A DNA stretch of 64,000 bases. Origin: Comamonadaceae bacterium. Lineage in GTDB: Bacteria > Pseudomonadota > Gammaproteobacteria > Burkholderiales > Burkholderiaceae_C. A program made the position numbers and the translations under genes. Shown one piece after another: positions 7,685 to 16,146 of this stretch (positions are counted from its first letter, which is position 1; each line of letters begins with the position of its first letter). The DNA is taken from positions 62,001 through 126,000 of the forward strand of contig JAIXSQ010000009.1 of the NCBI GenBank assembly GCA_027484575.1, written 5' to 3'. Below the pieces are notes generated by a model that was not told the origin of the DNA, ran no database searches, and worked only from the letters and a program-made list of their open reading frames with translations.

Positions 7685-8686
7685 TCAGAGGTCCAGCACG
7701 AGGCGCGGCCCGCGGGCGCGCGAGACGCACACCGTCATGCAGCGGGCCTTCTCCTCGTCGGACAGGATGTAGTCGTTGTGCTCGGGCTCGCCCTCGAGCA
7801 CGTCCACCTTGCAGGCGCCGCACAGCCCCGACAGGCAGGAGGTGGGCACGCGCAGGCCGGCCAGCTCGATGGCGCGCACGATGGTCTGCGCCGGCTGCAC
7901 CTGCACGGTCAGGCCGGCGCGCGCCAGGTGCACCTCGAAGGCGCCGGCGGGCAGCGCGGGCGTGGTGGGCTCGGGCGCCTTGAAGTGCTCGCAGTGCACC
8001 GTGCCGGCCGGCCAGTGCGCCGTGGCCTCGGCGCAGGCGCGCATGAAGCCGGCGGGGCCGCAGTAGCAGACGTGCGTGCCCGCCGCCGGCGTGGCCAGCA
8101 GCGCCGCGATGTCCAGGCCGCGTGCCGGATCGCCGCCGTCGAAGTGCAGGTGCAGCCGGCCCGCGGGCACCAGCGCCTGCAGCTCCTCGGCGTAGGCGGC
8201 GTGGCGCGGGCTGCGTGCGCACAGGTGCAGCGCGAACGAGCGGCCCTCGCGCACCAACTGGTGCGCCATGGCCTTCAGCGGCGTGATGCCGATGCCGCCG
8301 GCCAGCAGCACCACGTGCGACGCCTGCGCCGGCAGCGCGAAGGCGTTGCGCGGCGCGCCCACGGTGAGCAGCTCGCCCACCCGCACCCGCTCGTGCAGCG
8401 ACCGCGAGCCGCCGCGGCCCTGCGCCTCGCGCAGCACGCCCAGCCGCCAGCTGCGCCGGTCGGCCGGGTCGCCCGCCAGCGAGTACGAACGCACCAGCCC
8501 GCCGGGCAGGTGCAGGTCGACATGGGCGCCGGCCTCCACCGCCGGCAGCGCGGCCCCGCCGGGGTCGGCCAGTTCGACGCCGAGCACGCCCTCGGCCTCC
8601 AGCCGCAGGCCGCGCACCTGCAGCTGCAGCGTCGCGGCGGTGGCGGGCAGGCCCGCAACCGCGGCGCCGGGCAGGGGCGCGTTCAC
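7685..8686 (-). CDS. Oxygenase reductase, PDR/VanB family (FMN, NAD, [2Fe-2S])
   Basis: Electron-transfer partner of the upstream Rieske oxygenase, 333 aa. Domain order is flavin binding (RSYSLAG, residues 66-72), NAD binding (LLAGGIGITPLKAM; CYCGPAGFM) and a C-terminal plant-type ferredoxin. The iron-sulfur cysteines are C284, C289 and C292, plus C316 or C320. This FMN-NAD-ferredoxin order is that of phthalate dioxygenase reductase and VanB. The GTG start at 8686 overlaps the oxygenase stop codon (GTGA), so the two subunits are translationally coupled. Confidence 0.92.
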   Translation of the reverse strand: MNAPLPGAAVAGLPATAATLQLQVRGLRLEAEGVLGVELADPGGAALPAVEAGAHVDLHLPGGLVRSYSLAGDPADRRSWRLGVLREAQGRGGSRSLHERVRVGELLTVGAPRNAFALPAQASHVVLLAGGIGITPLKAMAHQLVREGRSFALHLCARSPRHAAYAEELQALVPAGRLHLHFDGGDPARGLDIAALLATPAAGTHVCYCGPAGFMRACAEATAHWPAGTVHCEHFKAPEPTTPALPAGAFEVHLARAGLTVQVQPAQTIVRAIELAGLRVPTSCLSGLCGACKVDVLEGEPEHNDYILSDEEKARCMTVCVSRARGPRLVLDL

Positions 8687-10221
8687 GCCTGCCGCTGCGC
8701 CAGCACGTCCTGCTGCAGCGCTTCCATCTTCTGCCTGATGAAGTCGGTGCGGGCCTGGCCCTTCATCGATTCGGCCTCGTTGAGGATCGCGACCACGCCA
8801 CGGGCCAGGTGGCGGCGCAGCCGCACCTCCTCCTCGGTGGTGCGGCCCACCGGCAGGTCGAACACGTTGGCCGAGCAGTAGCTGTTGGGGGCGCCGGCGT
8901 TCTCGCGCAGCCACTGCGCGAACTCCTCGGGCCCGGCCTTGGGGTTGGACCCGCGCACGGCGTCGCGCAGCAGCTTGCGGAACATGTACAGGCCGGCGTC
9001 GAACTTGGTCGGGTTCTCCAGCGCGTGCACCGCGATCGGCCGCTGGCTGATGATGGCCTCGTAGTCGCCGGGCGCGTACTGGCAGTCCTTGTAGTGGGCG
9101 CGGGCGCGGTGGTCGGACGGGATCGGCGGCAGGTCCTCGAGCCTGTACTGGCCGAAGCGTTCGGGCCGGCGCATCGCCACCTGGCCTTCCAGGAAGTCGA
9201 TGGTCTCGTAGCCGACCATGGACTTGTCGCCCACGCCGCGGGTGTCGACGCCTGGGCCCATCACGCGCCAGCCGATCATCTTGCTGTTGACGTCGTCCAC
9301 CGGCACGGTCCAGCGGATCATGTGGAAACGGCTGAACAGCTTCTTGGCCTTGCCGTCCTCGGAGGTGTAGGCGTGCAGGCTCAGGTTGGGCAGCACCTGG
9401 TGCTGCACCCGGATGAACATGTGGCCGTCGTCGGACCGGCGCGCGCCGGCCGCCGCCAGGCTGCGGCCGCCCTGCACCGGCACGAAGTGCATGTCCGGCG
9501 GCACTTCCATCGAGGCGGCGCCGACCTCGTCGAAGGTCGTGCCCTGGTAGTGGCCGCCGGTCACCTGCCGCTTGGCGTGCAGCGCCATGGTGTGGAAGTT
9601 GTCGGCCGCGTTGTCCTGCACCTGCAGCCAGTTGCAGTGCTGGAAGTTGCTGTAGGGCACCAGCTCGTCGGTCTCGGCCACGGTGAAGTTGCCCTCCCAC
9701 TCGGGGAAGGGCGGCTCCTGCTCGGGCGGGCCCATGTAGGCGAACACCAGGCCGTGGCGCTCGAAGGCCTTGTAGGCGCCCTGGCGGATGCTGCAGCGGT
9801 AGCGCTCGCCTTCCTCCTCCTCGCCCTGCGGGAAGGGCACGCGCAGGCAGGTGCCGTCGACGTCGAACTGCATGCCGTGGTAGCAGCAGGAGATGCCGCG
9901 CTCCTCGATCTTCCCGTACTCGAGCGAGGCGCCGCGGTGCACGCAGTGCGCATGCAGCAGGCCCACGCGGCCGCTGCCGTCGCGGAAGGCGACCAGTTCC
10001 TCGCCCAGGATCTTCAGGAAGCGCGGCGTGTCGGTCAGCTCCAGCGACATGCACACCGGGTGCCAGAAGCGGCGCATGTACTCGCCCGTGGGCGTGCCCG
10101 GCCCCACCTCGGTCAGCTCGGGGTCGTGCCCCGGGACCTTGTTGGCGTAGTAGCCGCCGAAGGGCACCAGCGTCTTTTCGGTGGCGCCATCCAGCGGGGC
10201 GTTGCGGTCACGGGTGTTCAT
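8683..10221 (-). CDS. Rieske non-heme iron aromatic ring-hydroxylating oxygenase, alpha subunit
   Basis: Terminal oxygenase of 512 aa. The Rieske cluster ligands are C93-x-H95 and C112-x2-H115 (CVHRG...CCYHG). The catalytic iron triad candidate is D207-H210-H215 in DNAADNFHTMALH, the DxxHxxxxH pattern, with the final acidic ligand further along. The long form and the VanB-type reductase place it in the phthalate-4,5-dioxygenase-like two-component group with no beta subunit. The substrate is unknown and is probably an aromatic carboxylate. It is the first gene of a three-gene operon with the reductase and a class II aldolase-fold enzyme, behind a palindromic operator candidate. Confidence 0.93.
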   Translation of the reverse strand: MNTRDRNAPLDGATEKTLVPFGGYYANKVPGHDPELTEVGPGTPTGEYMRRFWHPVCMSLELTDTPRFLKILGEELVAFRDGSGRVGLLHAHCVHRGASLEYGKIEERGISCCYHGMQFDVDGTCLRVPFPQGEEEEGERYRCSIRQGAYKAFERHGLVFAYMGPPEQEPPFPEWEGNFTVAETDELVPYSNFQHCNWLQVQDNAADNFHTMALHAKRQVTGGHYQGTTFDEVGAASMEVPPDMHFVPVQGGRSLAAAGARRSDDGHMFIRVQHQVLPNLSLHAYTSEDGKAKKLFSRFHMIRWTVPVDDVNSKMIGWRVMGPGVDTRGVGDKSMVGYETIDFLEGQVAMRRPERFGQYRLEDLPPIPSDHRARAHYKDCQYAPGDYEAIISQRPIAVHALENPTKFDAGLYMFRKLLRDAVRGSNPKAGPEEFAQWLRENAGAPNSYCSANVFDLPVGRTTEEEVRLRRHLARGVVAILNEAESMKGQARTDFIRQKMEALQQDVLAQRQA

Positions 10222-10263
10222 GCCTGTCTCCTGGCGGTGGTCCGGCCTGTCGTGCAGACCGAA

Positions 10264-10277
10264 TTCTGTATACGGAA
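10264..10277. promoter_or_regulatory. Palindromic operator candidate of the oxygenase operon
   Basis: TTCTGTATACGGAA is a 14-bp palindrome with one mismatched pair, centred on GTATAC. It lies 43 nt upstream of the oxygenase ATG in an AT-richer patch. GTATAC-centred sites are typical of GntR/FadR-type repressors of aromatic pathways. No regulator gene lies next to it. Confidence 0.5.
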
Positions 10278-10391
10278 CACGAAGTTTGCCCGGCGATGCC
10301 GGCCGCGCACGGCAATGCCCGAGCGTGGCGCTCGTTTATTCGGGTGGCCCGTCCGGGCCGGGGGTGGGCGGGGGCGCTGCGGCGCCCCGGT

Positions 10392-10979
10392 TCAGGTGGC
10401 GCGGGCGCCCAGGGCCCGCAGCTTGTGCTCCCAGCGGCGCACGTCGGCGGGCTTGAGCTGCCCGACCATGCCCACCAGCGTCTCGTGCACCGGGGCGATG
10501 CCGACGAAGCCCAGGATGTTGCGCTCCAGCGAGCGCAGGCTGTGGGCGCGGTAGATCCAGCGGTAGGCCAGGGCGGGCATGCCCATGGTGACCACCACCC
10601 GGGCCGAGCGGCCGCCCAGCGCCTTGCGGCCGAACGGCGAGCCCTCGCCGCGGGTGAAGGCGAAGCCGGGACGCGCGACCTGCTCGAGGAAGGCCTTGAC
10701 CAGCGCCGGCATCTCGCCCAGCCACAGCGGGAACACGAGCACCAGATGCCCGGCCCAGGCGATCGCCTCCTGCGCCGGGCGCAGCTGGGGCGGCAGCTCG
10801 CCGTGCTCCCAGTCGTGCGCGCTGCGCAGCAGCGGCACGTCGAGCGCGCCGAGGTCCACGGTGCGCACCTCGTGCCCGGCCGCCTGCGCGCCGGCGGCAT
10901 AGGCCTGCGCCAGGGCATGGCACAGGTGGGCGCCCGTGGCATCGGGGTGGCCTTGCAGGATCAGGATGCGTTGCGTCAT
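10392..10979 (-). CDS. NAD(P)H-dependent oxidoreductase, flavodoxin-like quinone reductase fold
   Basis: Cytoplasmic flavoprotein of 195 aa in the NQO1/KefF/MdaB superfamily. It has the N-terminal nucleotide loop QGHPD, the LVLVFPLWLGEMPALVKAF segment that packs against flavin, and a GMP strand where the isoalloxazine ring would sit. It probably reduces quinones or other electrophiles by two electrons. It stands alone between the oxygenase operon, with the same strand 170 nt away, and a divergent MFS gene. An FNR-like box lies in the divergent gap. Confidence 0.85.
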   Translation of the reverse strand: MTQRILILQGHPDATGAHLCHALAQAYAAGAQAAGHEVRTVDLGALDVPLLRSAHDWEHGELPPQLRPAQEAIAWAGHLVLVFPLWLGEMPALVKAFLEQVARPGFAFTRGEGSPFGRKALGGRSARVVVTMGMPALAYRWIYRAHSLRSLERNILGFVGIAPVHETLVGMVGQLKPADVRRWEHKLRALGARAT

Positions 10980-11029
10980 CGGCGGCTCCTTCGCAGCCGC
11001 CAGTCTCGGCAGGGTCGCGCCGGCGTCGC

Positions 11030-11043
11030 TTGACCTGCGTCAG
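11030..11043. promoter_or_regulatory. FNR/CRP-family box candidate
   Basis: TTGACCTGCGTCAG matches the TTGAY-N4-RTCAA pattern of FNR/ANR-type boxes except at the last base. It lies between the divergent quinone reductase gene and the MFS gene, close to the cydAB region. Its position relative to start sites is unknown. Confidence 0.35.
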
Positions 11044-11063
11044 CCCCGCTACGATCGACGCGC

Positions 11064-12305
11064 TTGTCCGCCGCCGCCCACCCCTTCGACCACGATCCCG
11101 CCGCCCGCCGCCTGGCCTGGACCATGCTGCTGGCGTTGACCGCCGGCTTCGCGCTCAGCCAGGCCTTCCGCACGGTCGCGGCCATCCTGGCGCCGCCGCT
11201 GCAGCGCGACTTCGGCCTGTCGCCGCGCGAGCTGGGCCTGTACGCCGGCGCCTTCCATTTCGCCTTCGGCCTGCTGCAGCTGGCCATGGGCCTGGCCATC
11301 GACGTGGCCGGCCCGCGCCGCACCATCCTGTGGGTGTCGCCGCTGGCGGTGGCCGGCGCGCTGGTGGCGGCCACCGCGGGCAGCTTCGCCCAGCTGCTGG
11401 TGGCGCAGGTGGTGATCGGCATCGGCTGCGCACCGGCCTTCCTGGTCTGCACGGTGTTCATCGCGCGGCGCTTCCCGCCGGCGCGCTTCGCCGCGGTGTC
11501 GGGCGCCACGCTGGGCATCGGGTCGGTCGGCCTGCTGCTGACGGGCACGCCGCTGGCCTGGGCGGTCGAGGCCTGGGGCTGGCGTGCGGGCTACGTGGCG
11601 CTCGCGGTGGGCGCGGCCGCCGCCTGGTGCGCGGTGGCGCTGCTGGTGCGTGACGCGCCCGGCGACCGCCCCGCGCAGGCCGGTGGCCTGTGGCAGGCGC
11701 TGCGCGGCTACGGCGCGCTGTTCGCCTTCCGGCACACCCTGGGCATCCTGCTGCTGGCCAGTGTGACCTACGCGGCCTTCCTCGCGCTGCGCGGCCTGTG
11801 GCTGGGGCCGCTGCTGGTCGAGCGGCACGGCCTGTCCCTGGTGGCCAGCGGCCACGTGGCGCTGGTGCTGTCGCTGGTGGGCATGGCCGGCCCCGCGCTG
11901 TTCGGCCGGCTCGATCCCGGCGAGGGCCGCCGGCGCGGCTGGATCCTCGGCTGGACCCTGGTCGTCGCGGCGATGTACGCGGTGATGGCCTGGACCCGCA
12001 ACGCCTGGGTCGACATCGGCGTGGCCACCGCCATGAGCCTGGCCGGCGGCTACATCGTGCTGCAGTACGCCGACGTGCGCTCGGCCTACCCGCCGGCGAT
12101 GACCGGCCGCGCGATGGCGGTGTTCACCATGGCGATGTTCCTGGGCGTGGCGGTGATGCAGTGGTTCACCGGGCAGGTGGCCGATGCCGCCCCGGCGTTC
12201 GGCATCGAGCGCTACGAGGCCGTGCTGGGCGCCGTCGCGGCGCTGCTGGTGCTGGCCGCAGCGGCCTTCCGCTGGCTGCCGGCGCCCCAGCGGCGTCAGT
12301 GGTAG
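11064..12305 (+). CDS. MFS transporter
   Basis: Inner-membrane major facilitator of 413 aa with twelve predicted helices. It has the helix 2-3 loop (MGLAIDVAGPRRT) and an internal loop before GYGALFAFRHT that separates the two six-helix halves. The start is TTG at 11064; a TACGAT -10 candidate at 11050-11055 leaves almost no leader. Its last 10 bases overlap the end of cydB on the other strand. The substrate cannot be assigned. Confidence 0.85.
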   Translation: MSAAAHPFDHDPAARRLAWTMLLALTAGFALSQAFRTVAAILAPPLQRDFGLSPRELGLYAGAFHFAFGLLQLAMGLAIDVAGPRRTILWVSPLAVAGALVAATAGSFAQLLVAQVVIGIGCAPAFLVCTVFIARRFPPARFAAVSGATLGIGSVGLLLTGTPLAWAVEAWGWRAGYVALAVGAAAAWCAVALLVRDAPGDRPAQAGGLWQALRGYGALFAFRHTLGILLLASVTYAAFLALRGLWLGPLLVERHGLSLVASGHVALVLSLVGMAGPALFGRLDPGEGRRRGWILGWTLVVAAMYAVMAWTRNAWVDIGVATAMSLAGGYIVLQYADVRSAYPPAMTGRAMAVFTMAMFLGVAVMQWFTGQVADAAPAFGIERYEAVLGAVAALLVLAAAAFRWLPAPQRRQW

Positions 12306-13306
12306 CCCTGGTCGGGTCCCAGGCGTCCGCGGAACAGCCAGAACACCAGCACCGTGTAGCCCAGGATCATGGGCAGCAGCAGCGACGCGCCGACCAGGAA
12401 GAACATCTGCGACTTGGGATGCGCCGCCGCGTCCCACACCGTCATCGCGGTGGGCACCAGGTACGGGATGTTCGAGGCCACCAGGCCGAGGAAGGCCAGC
12501 AGGAAGATCGCGATCGCGCTGACGAAGGGCAGCAGCGTGCCGCGGCGCATGCCGCGCCAGCACAGCAGTGCGAAGACGGCGGTGGCCACCGGCACCTGCA
12601 GCAGGAACAGCACGTTGGGCAGGCTGAACCAGCGCTCGAAGATGCGCGGGAACTGCAGCGGGGTCCAGATGCTCACGATGGCGATGAAGCCCAGCAGCGT
12701 GGCCAGCAGCCAGGGGCCCAGTTGCCGCGCCCGCTGCTCGACCGGGCCGGTGGTCTTGAGCATCAGCCAGGTGGCGCCCAGCAGCGCATAGCCGCTGGTG
12801 ACCGCCAGCCCGCACATCACGCTGAAGGGCGTCAGCCAGTCCAGCGCGCCGCCGGCGTACTGGCCGTCGCGCACCGGGATCTCCTGCACGATGCCGCCCA
12901 GCATCAGGCCCTGCGCGAACGCGCCCAGGATGGAGCCGCCCGCGAAGGCCAGGTCCCAGGCGCGGTGCGAGGGCTTGGCGACCCAGCGGAACTCGAAGGC
13001 CACGCCGCGGAAGATCAGCGCCAGCAGCAGCACCAGCACCGGCAGGTACATCGCCGGCAGGATCACCGAGAAGGCCTTGGGAAAGGCCGCCCACAGCGTG
13101 ACGCCGCCCAGCACCAGCCAGGTCTCGTTGCCGTCCCAGAACGGCGCCACCGAGTTCATCACCTGGTCGCGCTCGGCCTCGGACGGGTAGAAGGGAAAGA
13201 GGATGCCGATGCCCAGGTCGAAGCCGTCGAGCACCACGTACAGCACCACGGCCAGCCCCAGGATGGCGGCCAGCACCACGGGCAGCACCTGCTCGGCGGT
13301 CATCAT
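12296..13306 (-). CDS. cydB: Cytochrome bd-type quinol oxidase subunit II
   Basis: Membrane subunit of 336 aa of the terminal bd oxidase. The N-terminal LYVVLDGFDLGIGILFPF and FWDGNETWLVLGG segments are diagnostic, and the LMLGGIVQEIPV segment follows. The ATG at 13306 overlaps the cydA stop codon, giving translational coupling. It converges with the MFS gene, overlapping by 10 nt and leaving no room for a terminator. No CydX-like small gene is seen downstream. Confidence 0.96.
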   Translation of the reverse strand: MMTAEQVLPVVLAAILGLAVVLYVVLDGFDLGIGILFPFYPSEAERDQVMNSVAPFWDGNETWLVLGGVTLWAAFPKAFSVILPAMYLPVLVLLLALIFRGVAFEFRWVAKPSHRAWDLAFAGGSILGAFAQGLMLGGIVQEIPVRDGQYAGGALDWLTPFSVMCGLAVTSGYALLGATWLMLKTTGPVEQRARQLGPWLLATLLGFIAIVSIWTPLQFPRIFERWFSLPNVLFLLQVPVATAVFALLCWRGMRRGTLLPFVSAIAIFLLAFLGLVASNIPYLVPTAMTVWDAAAHPKSQMFFLVGASLLLPMILGYTVLVFWLFRGRLGPDQGYH

Positions 13307-14715
13307 GAGGGCACGGCCTCCCGGTGTTCGGGCTGGGCGCCGGCCAGCGGCCGGTTGGGCAGGGTCTCGGGGCCCGGCATCGTGGGTTGGGGGCCCTTGA
13401 CCACCATGCGCCAGACGTACCAGATGCCCACGCCGAAGACGACCACGTAGACGACCAGGAACAGCGCCAGCGACAGCGCAACCTGCGGCGCGGCGATCGG
13501 CGAGACCGCGTCCGCCGTGCGCAGGATGCCGGTGGCGATCCAGGGCTGGCGCCCGGTCTCGGTGACGATCCAGCCGGCGATGATGGCCACGAAGCCCAGC
13601 GGCCAGCAGCGCCGCAGCAGCTGCAGGAACCAGCGCGTGCGCTGCAGCCGGCCGCGCCACAGCAGCAGCACCCCGGTGGCGCCCAGGGCGATCATGGCCA
13701 GCCCGATGCCCACCATCAGCCGGAAGCCGAAGAACACCGGCACGACCGGCGGCCGGTCCTGGCGCGGGAAGTCCTTCAGGCCCCTGAACTCGCCGTCCCA
13801 GCTGTGCGTCAGGATCAGGCTGCCCAGCCGCGGGATCGCGACCTCCAGGTGGTTGCGCTCGGCCTGCATGTCGGGGATGGCGAACACCACCAGCGGCACG
13901 CCACCGCCGGGCTTGCTCTCCCAGTGCGCCTCGATCGCGGCCACCTTGGCCGGCTGGTGCTGCAGCGTGTTCAGGCCATGGAAGTCGCCCACCACCGCCT
14001 GCAGCGGCGCCAGCACCGCCAGCATGCCCAGTCCCATGCGCATCATGGTCATGGCCTCGCGCTCGAAGCGGCCCTCCAGCAGGTAGCGCGCGCCCGCCGC
14101 CGCCACCACCAGCGAGGTGGTGAGGTAGGTCGCGATCATCATGTGCGTGAACCGGTACGGGAAGCTCGGGTTGAAGATGATCTGCAGCCAGTCCACGGGG
14201 TAGGTGATGCCCTCGGGCGTGATGCCGTAGCCGGCCGGGGTGTGCATCCAGCTGTTGGCCGACAGGATCCAGAACCCCGACAGCGCAGTGCCCAGCGCCA
14301 CCATCACGGCGGCCAGGGTGTGCAGCCACGGCGGGAAGCGGTTCCAGCCGAACAGCATCAGGCCCAGGAAGCTCGCCTCCAGGAAGAAGGCGGTCAGCAC
14401 CTCGTACGAGAACAGCGGCCCCAGCGTGTTGCCGATCACCTGGCCGAAGCGGCTCCAGTTGGTGCCCAGCTGGTACTCCATGACGATGCCCGACACCACG
14501 CCCATCGCGAAGGACACGGCGAACACCTTGGTCCAGAAGCGGGCCAGCCGGTGCAGGTGCTCGGCCTTGCTGCGCAGCCACATCAGCTCCAGCGTGGCGA
14601 CGAAGGCCGACAGGCCGATCGAGAACGCCGGGAAGATGATGTGGAAGGCGATGGTGAAGCCGAACTGGATGCGCGACAGCATCGTCGCGTCCAGCCCGAG
14701 GACGGTGTCGGCCAT
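13303..14715 (-). CDS. cydA: Cytochrome bd-type quinol oxidase subunit I (cyanide-insensitive type)
   Basis: Heme-bearing subunit of 470 aa that oxidises quinol and reduces oxygen to water without pumping protons. The SRIQFGFTIAFHIIFPAFSIG start holds the high-spin heme histidine; YRFTHMM and WIVTETGRQPW are also clear. At 470 aa it is about 50 residues shorter than E. coli CydA, matching the short-Q-loop, cyanide-insensitive oxidase branch. It follows a DUF2231 gene by 30 nt and overlaps cydB, so all three are probably one operon. Confidence 0.96.
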   Translation of the reverse strand: MADTVLGLDATMLSRIQFGFTIAFHIIFPAFSIGLSAFVATLELMWLRSKAEHLHRLARFWTKVFAVSFAMGVVSGIVMEYQLGTNWSRFGQVIGNTLGPLFSYEVLTAFFLEASFLGLMLFGWNRFPPWLHTLAAVMVALGTALSGFWILSANSWMHTPAGYGITPEGITYPVDWLQIIFNPSFPYRFTHMMIATYLTTSLVVAAAGARYLLEGRFEREAMTMMRMGLGMLAVLAPLQAVVGDFHGLNTLQHQPAKVAAIEAHWESKPGGGVPLVVFAIPDMQAERNHLEVAIPRLGSLILTHSWDGEFRGLKDFPRQDRPPVVPVFFGFRLMVGIGLAMIALGATGVLLLWRGRLQRTRWFLQLLRRCWPLGFVAIIAGWIVTETGRQPWIATGILRTADAVSPIAAPQVALSLALFLVVYVVVFGVGIWYVWRMVVKGPQPTMPGPETLPNRPLAGAQPEHREAVPS

Positions 14716-14745
14716 GGCCGTGGCGGGATGGGGGGCGGGCCGCCC

Positions 14746-15252
14746 TCAGCGCACGGTGGCCGCGTCGCGCGGGGCGGCCACGTCGTCGTGCTGCAGCGAG
14801 CTGGGCGCATCCAGGTTGGCATGGTCGTCCACGCCCACGCCCAGCCGGTCCACCAGCTCGCCGCCCAACCAGGCGGTCACCAGCGCCAGCCCGGCGCCGG
14901 CGAAGGACCAGGCCATCACGCCCAGGGGCGCCACGCCCTCGGGCTCGCGCAGCAGCCACGACACCAGGAACAGCGCCGCCACCACGAGGTTGCCGCCGCC
15001 GTGCATCGCGCCGATGCGCTTGGCCCGCGTGCCGGCGGGGATGGCGAGCCAGTCGATGGTGCCGAAGGGCGAGGCCACCACCGCGCCCACCAGGCCGGCG
15101 GCCATCATCCAGTAGGCCACCGCGCCCATCACCGGCTTGCCGGTGGCCAGGGCCACCACGTCGAACACCACGGCGGTGGCCAGCAGGCCCAGCGGGAACA
15201 CCACCAGCATCTGGTGGATGGGATGGCCGAGGAAGCGGGCTTTCGAGCGCAT
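14746..15252 (-). CDS. DUF2231-type integral membrane protein
   Basis: Small membrane protein of 168 aa with four hydrophobic segments. The opening LGHPIHQMLVVFPLGLL is the DUF2231 hallmark (a conserved GHPxH near the N-terminus). The ATG at 15252 is chosen over one 39 nt upstream because AGGAG is correctly spaced before it. The function of the family is unknown; the conserved histidines suggest heme or metal contact. It is upstream of cydA in the same direction, which suggests a link with the oxidase. Confidence 0.75.
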   Translation of the reverse strand: MRSKARFLGHPIHQMLVVFPLGLLATAVVFDVVALATGKPVMGAVAYWMMAAGLVGAVVASPFGTIDWLAIPAGTRAKRIGAMHGGGNLVVAALFLVSWLLREPEGVAPLGVMAWSFAGAGLALVTAWLGGELVDRLGVGVDDHANLDAPSSLQHDDVAAPRDAATVR

Positions 15253-15324
15253 GGAGGACTCCTGTGTGGAGACCCATTTGGCGCGGGGCACCCGGCCACG
15301 CCGGGACGGAAAGCCGCAACAGCC

Positions 15325-15346
15325 CCTGTCGTCCGGCGCCGACAGG
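15325..15346. promoter_or_regulatory. Inverted repeat upstream of the DUF2231-cydA-cydB operon
   Basis: CCTGTCG (15325-15331) and CGACAGG (15340-15346) form a 7-bp perfect inverted repeat with an 8-bp spacer. It lies 73-94 nt before the DUF2231 start, in the gap between two minus-strand genes. It is a candidate operator; no known consensus is claimed. Confidence 0.35.
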
Positions 15347-15385
15347 AATGATGCGGTGACCTGGCCCGGCAGCCGGGCCGCGCGC

Positions 15386-16099
15386 CTAGCCCGTCAGGGT
15401 GTCCAGGATGTTGGCGTACCAGGCGCAGTTCAGGCCCAGCGCCTCGTCCTGCACGCGGTCGCGGTCCTTCATGTCGAGCCGGGAGGAGTGCACGCCCAGC
15501 AGCGTCCAGGGGAACGGCGTCCCCGGCCGGCGGGCCACGACCGGCGCGCCGCTGGCGCCACGGTGCATGCGCGCGTCGGTCAGGAAGAAGCCCTGGCCCT
15601 GGAAGCGCACGCCGAAGGCCGAGGCGACCACGCCCTGCCGCACCACCGGCAGGTGGTGCACCGTGTCGTAGAAGCCCAGGGGAAAGCCGACGATGAGCAG
15701 CGGCGTGCCGGCCTCGGCCACGTCGAAGGCGGGCGCGATGCTGGCCGCGTCGAAGCAGGCGATTTGGGCGCCCGCCGGCAGCAGGCTGCGCGGGATCTCG
15801 ATGGCGGCCACGTCGATCTCGCCGCCGGAGTCCCTGGCCTGCCGCCATGCCGCCTTGCCGCCGGCGTACAGCGCGACGGGCACGGACTGCCAGCGCGTGA
15901 GGTCCCGCGCATCGGTGTGGACCACGAACTCGCACCGGTCCGGCCAGTGCCCCGAGGCCTCGTCGATGAAGACGTGGCGGCTGGTGACGATGAACAGCCG
16001 CTGGCCGCGCTGGAAGTAGAACCCCGAGCCTGCCGTCAGCGCGCGTTCGCCCGCGAAGGTCGAGATCCGGGTCACGGACATCAGGAGGGGTTCGGCCAC
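15386..16099 (-). CDS. Trypsin-like serine protease, no export signal
   Basis: Single-domain S1-fold protease of 237 aa. The triad is readable as H42 (VTSRHVF), D96 (GEIDVAAIEI) and S183 (HRGASGAPVV). There is no signal peptide, membrane helix or PDZ domain, so unlike HtrA/Deg proteins it should be cytosolic. GTG at 16099 is supported by a GGAG sequence 5 nt upstream; an ATG six codons later is possible. It stands alone between the cyd operon and a DUF455 gene on the same strand. The target is unknown. Confidence 0.8.
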   Translation of the reverse strand: MAEPLLMSVTRISTFAGERALTAGSGFYFQRGQRLFIVTSRHVFIDEASGHWPDRCEFVVHTDARDLTRWQSVPVALYAGGKAAWRQARDSGGEIDVAAIEIPRSLLPAGAQIACFDAASIAPAFDVAEAGTPLLIVGFPLGFYDTVHHLPVVRQGVVASAFGVRFQGQGFFLTDARMHRGASGAPVVARRPGTPFPWTLLGVHSSRLDMKDRDRVQDEALGLNCAWYANILDTLTG

Positions 16100-16146
16100 G
16101 GTCGCTCCGGTGGTGGTGGCCGCAGCCTATCCGAACGGGGCGCGGC

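Noticed and set aside
12306..13306. A CydX-like small gene near cydB
   Set aside because: cydB is followed immediately by the convergent MFS gene, and no short frame with a single membrane helix is seen downstream.
12296..15319. A minus-strand frame of about 1000 codons spanning cydB, cydA and the DUF2231 gene
   Set aside because: Only 12296-13306 encodes CydB. The upstream extension is an out-of-frame reading of cydA and the next gene.
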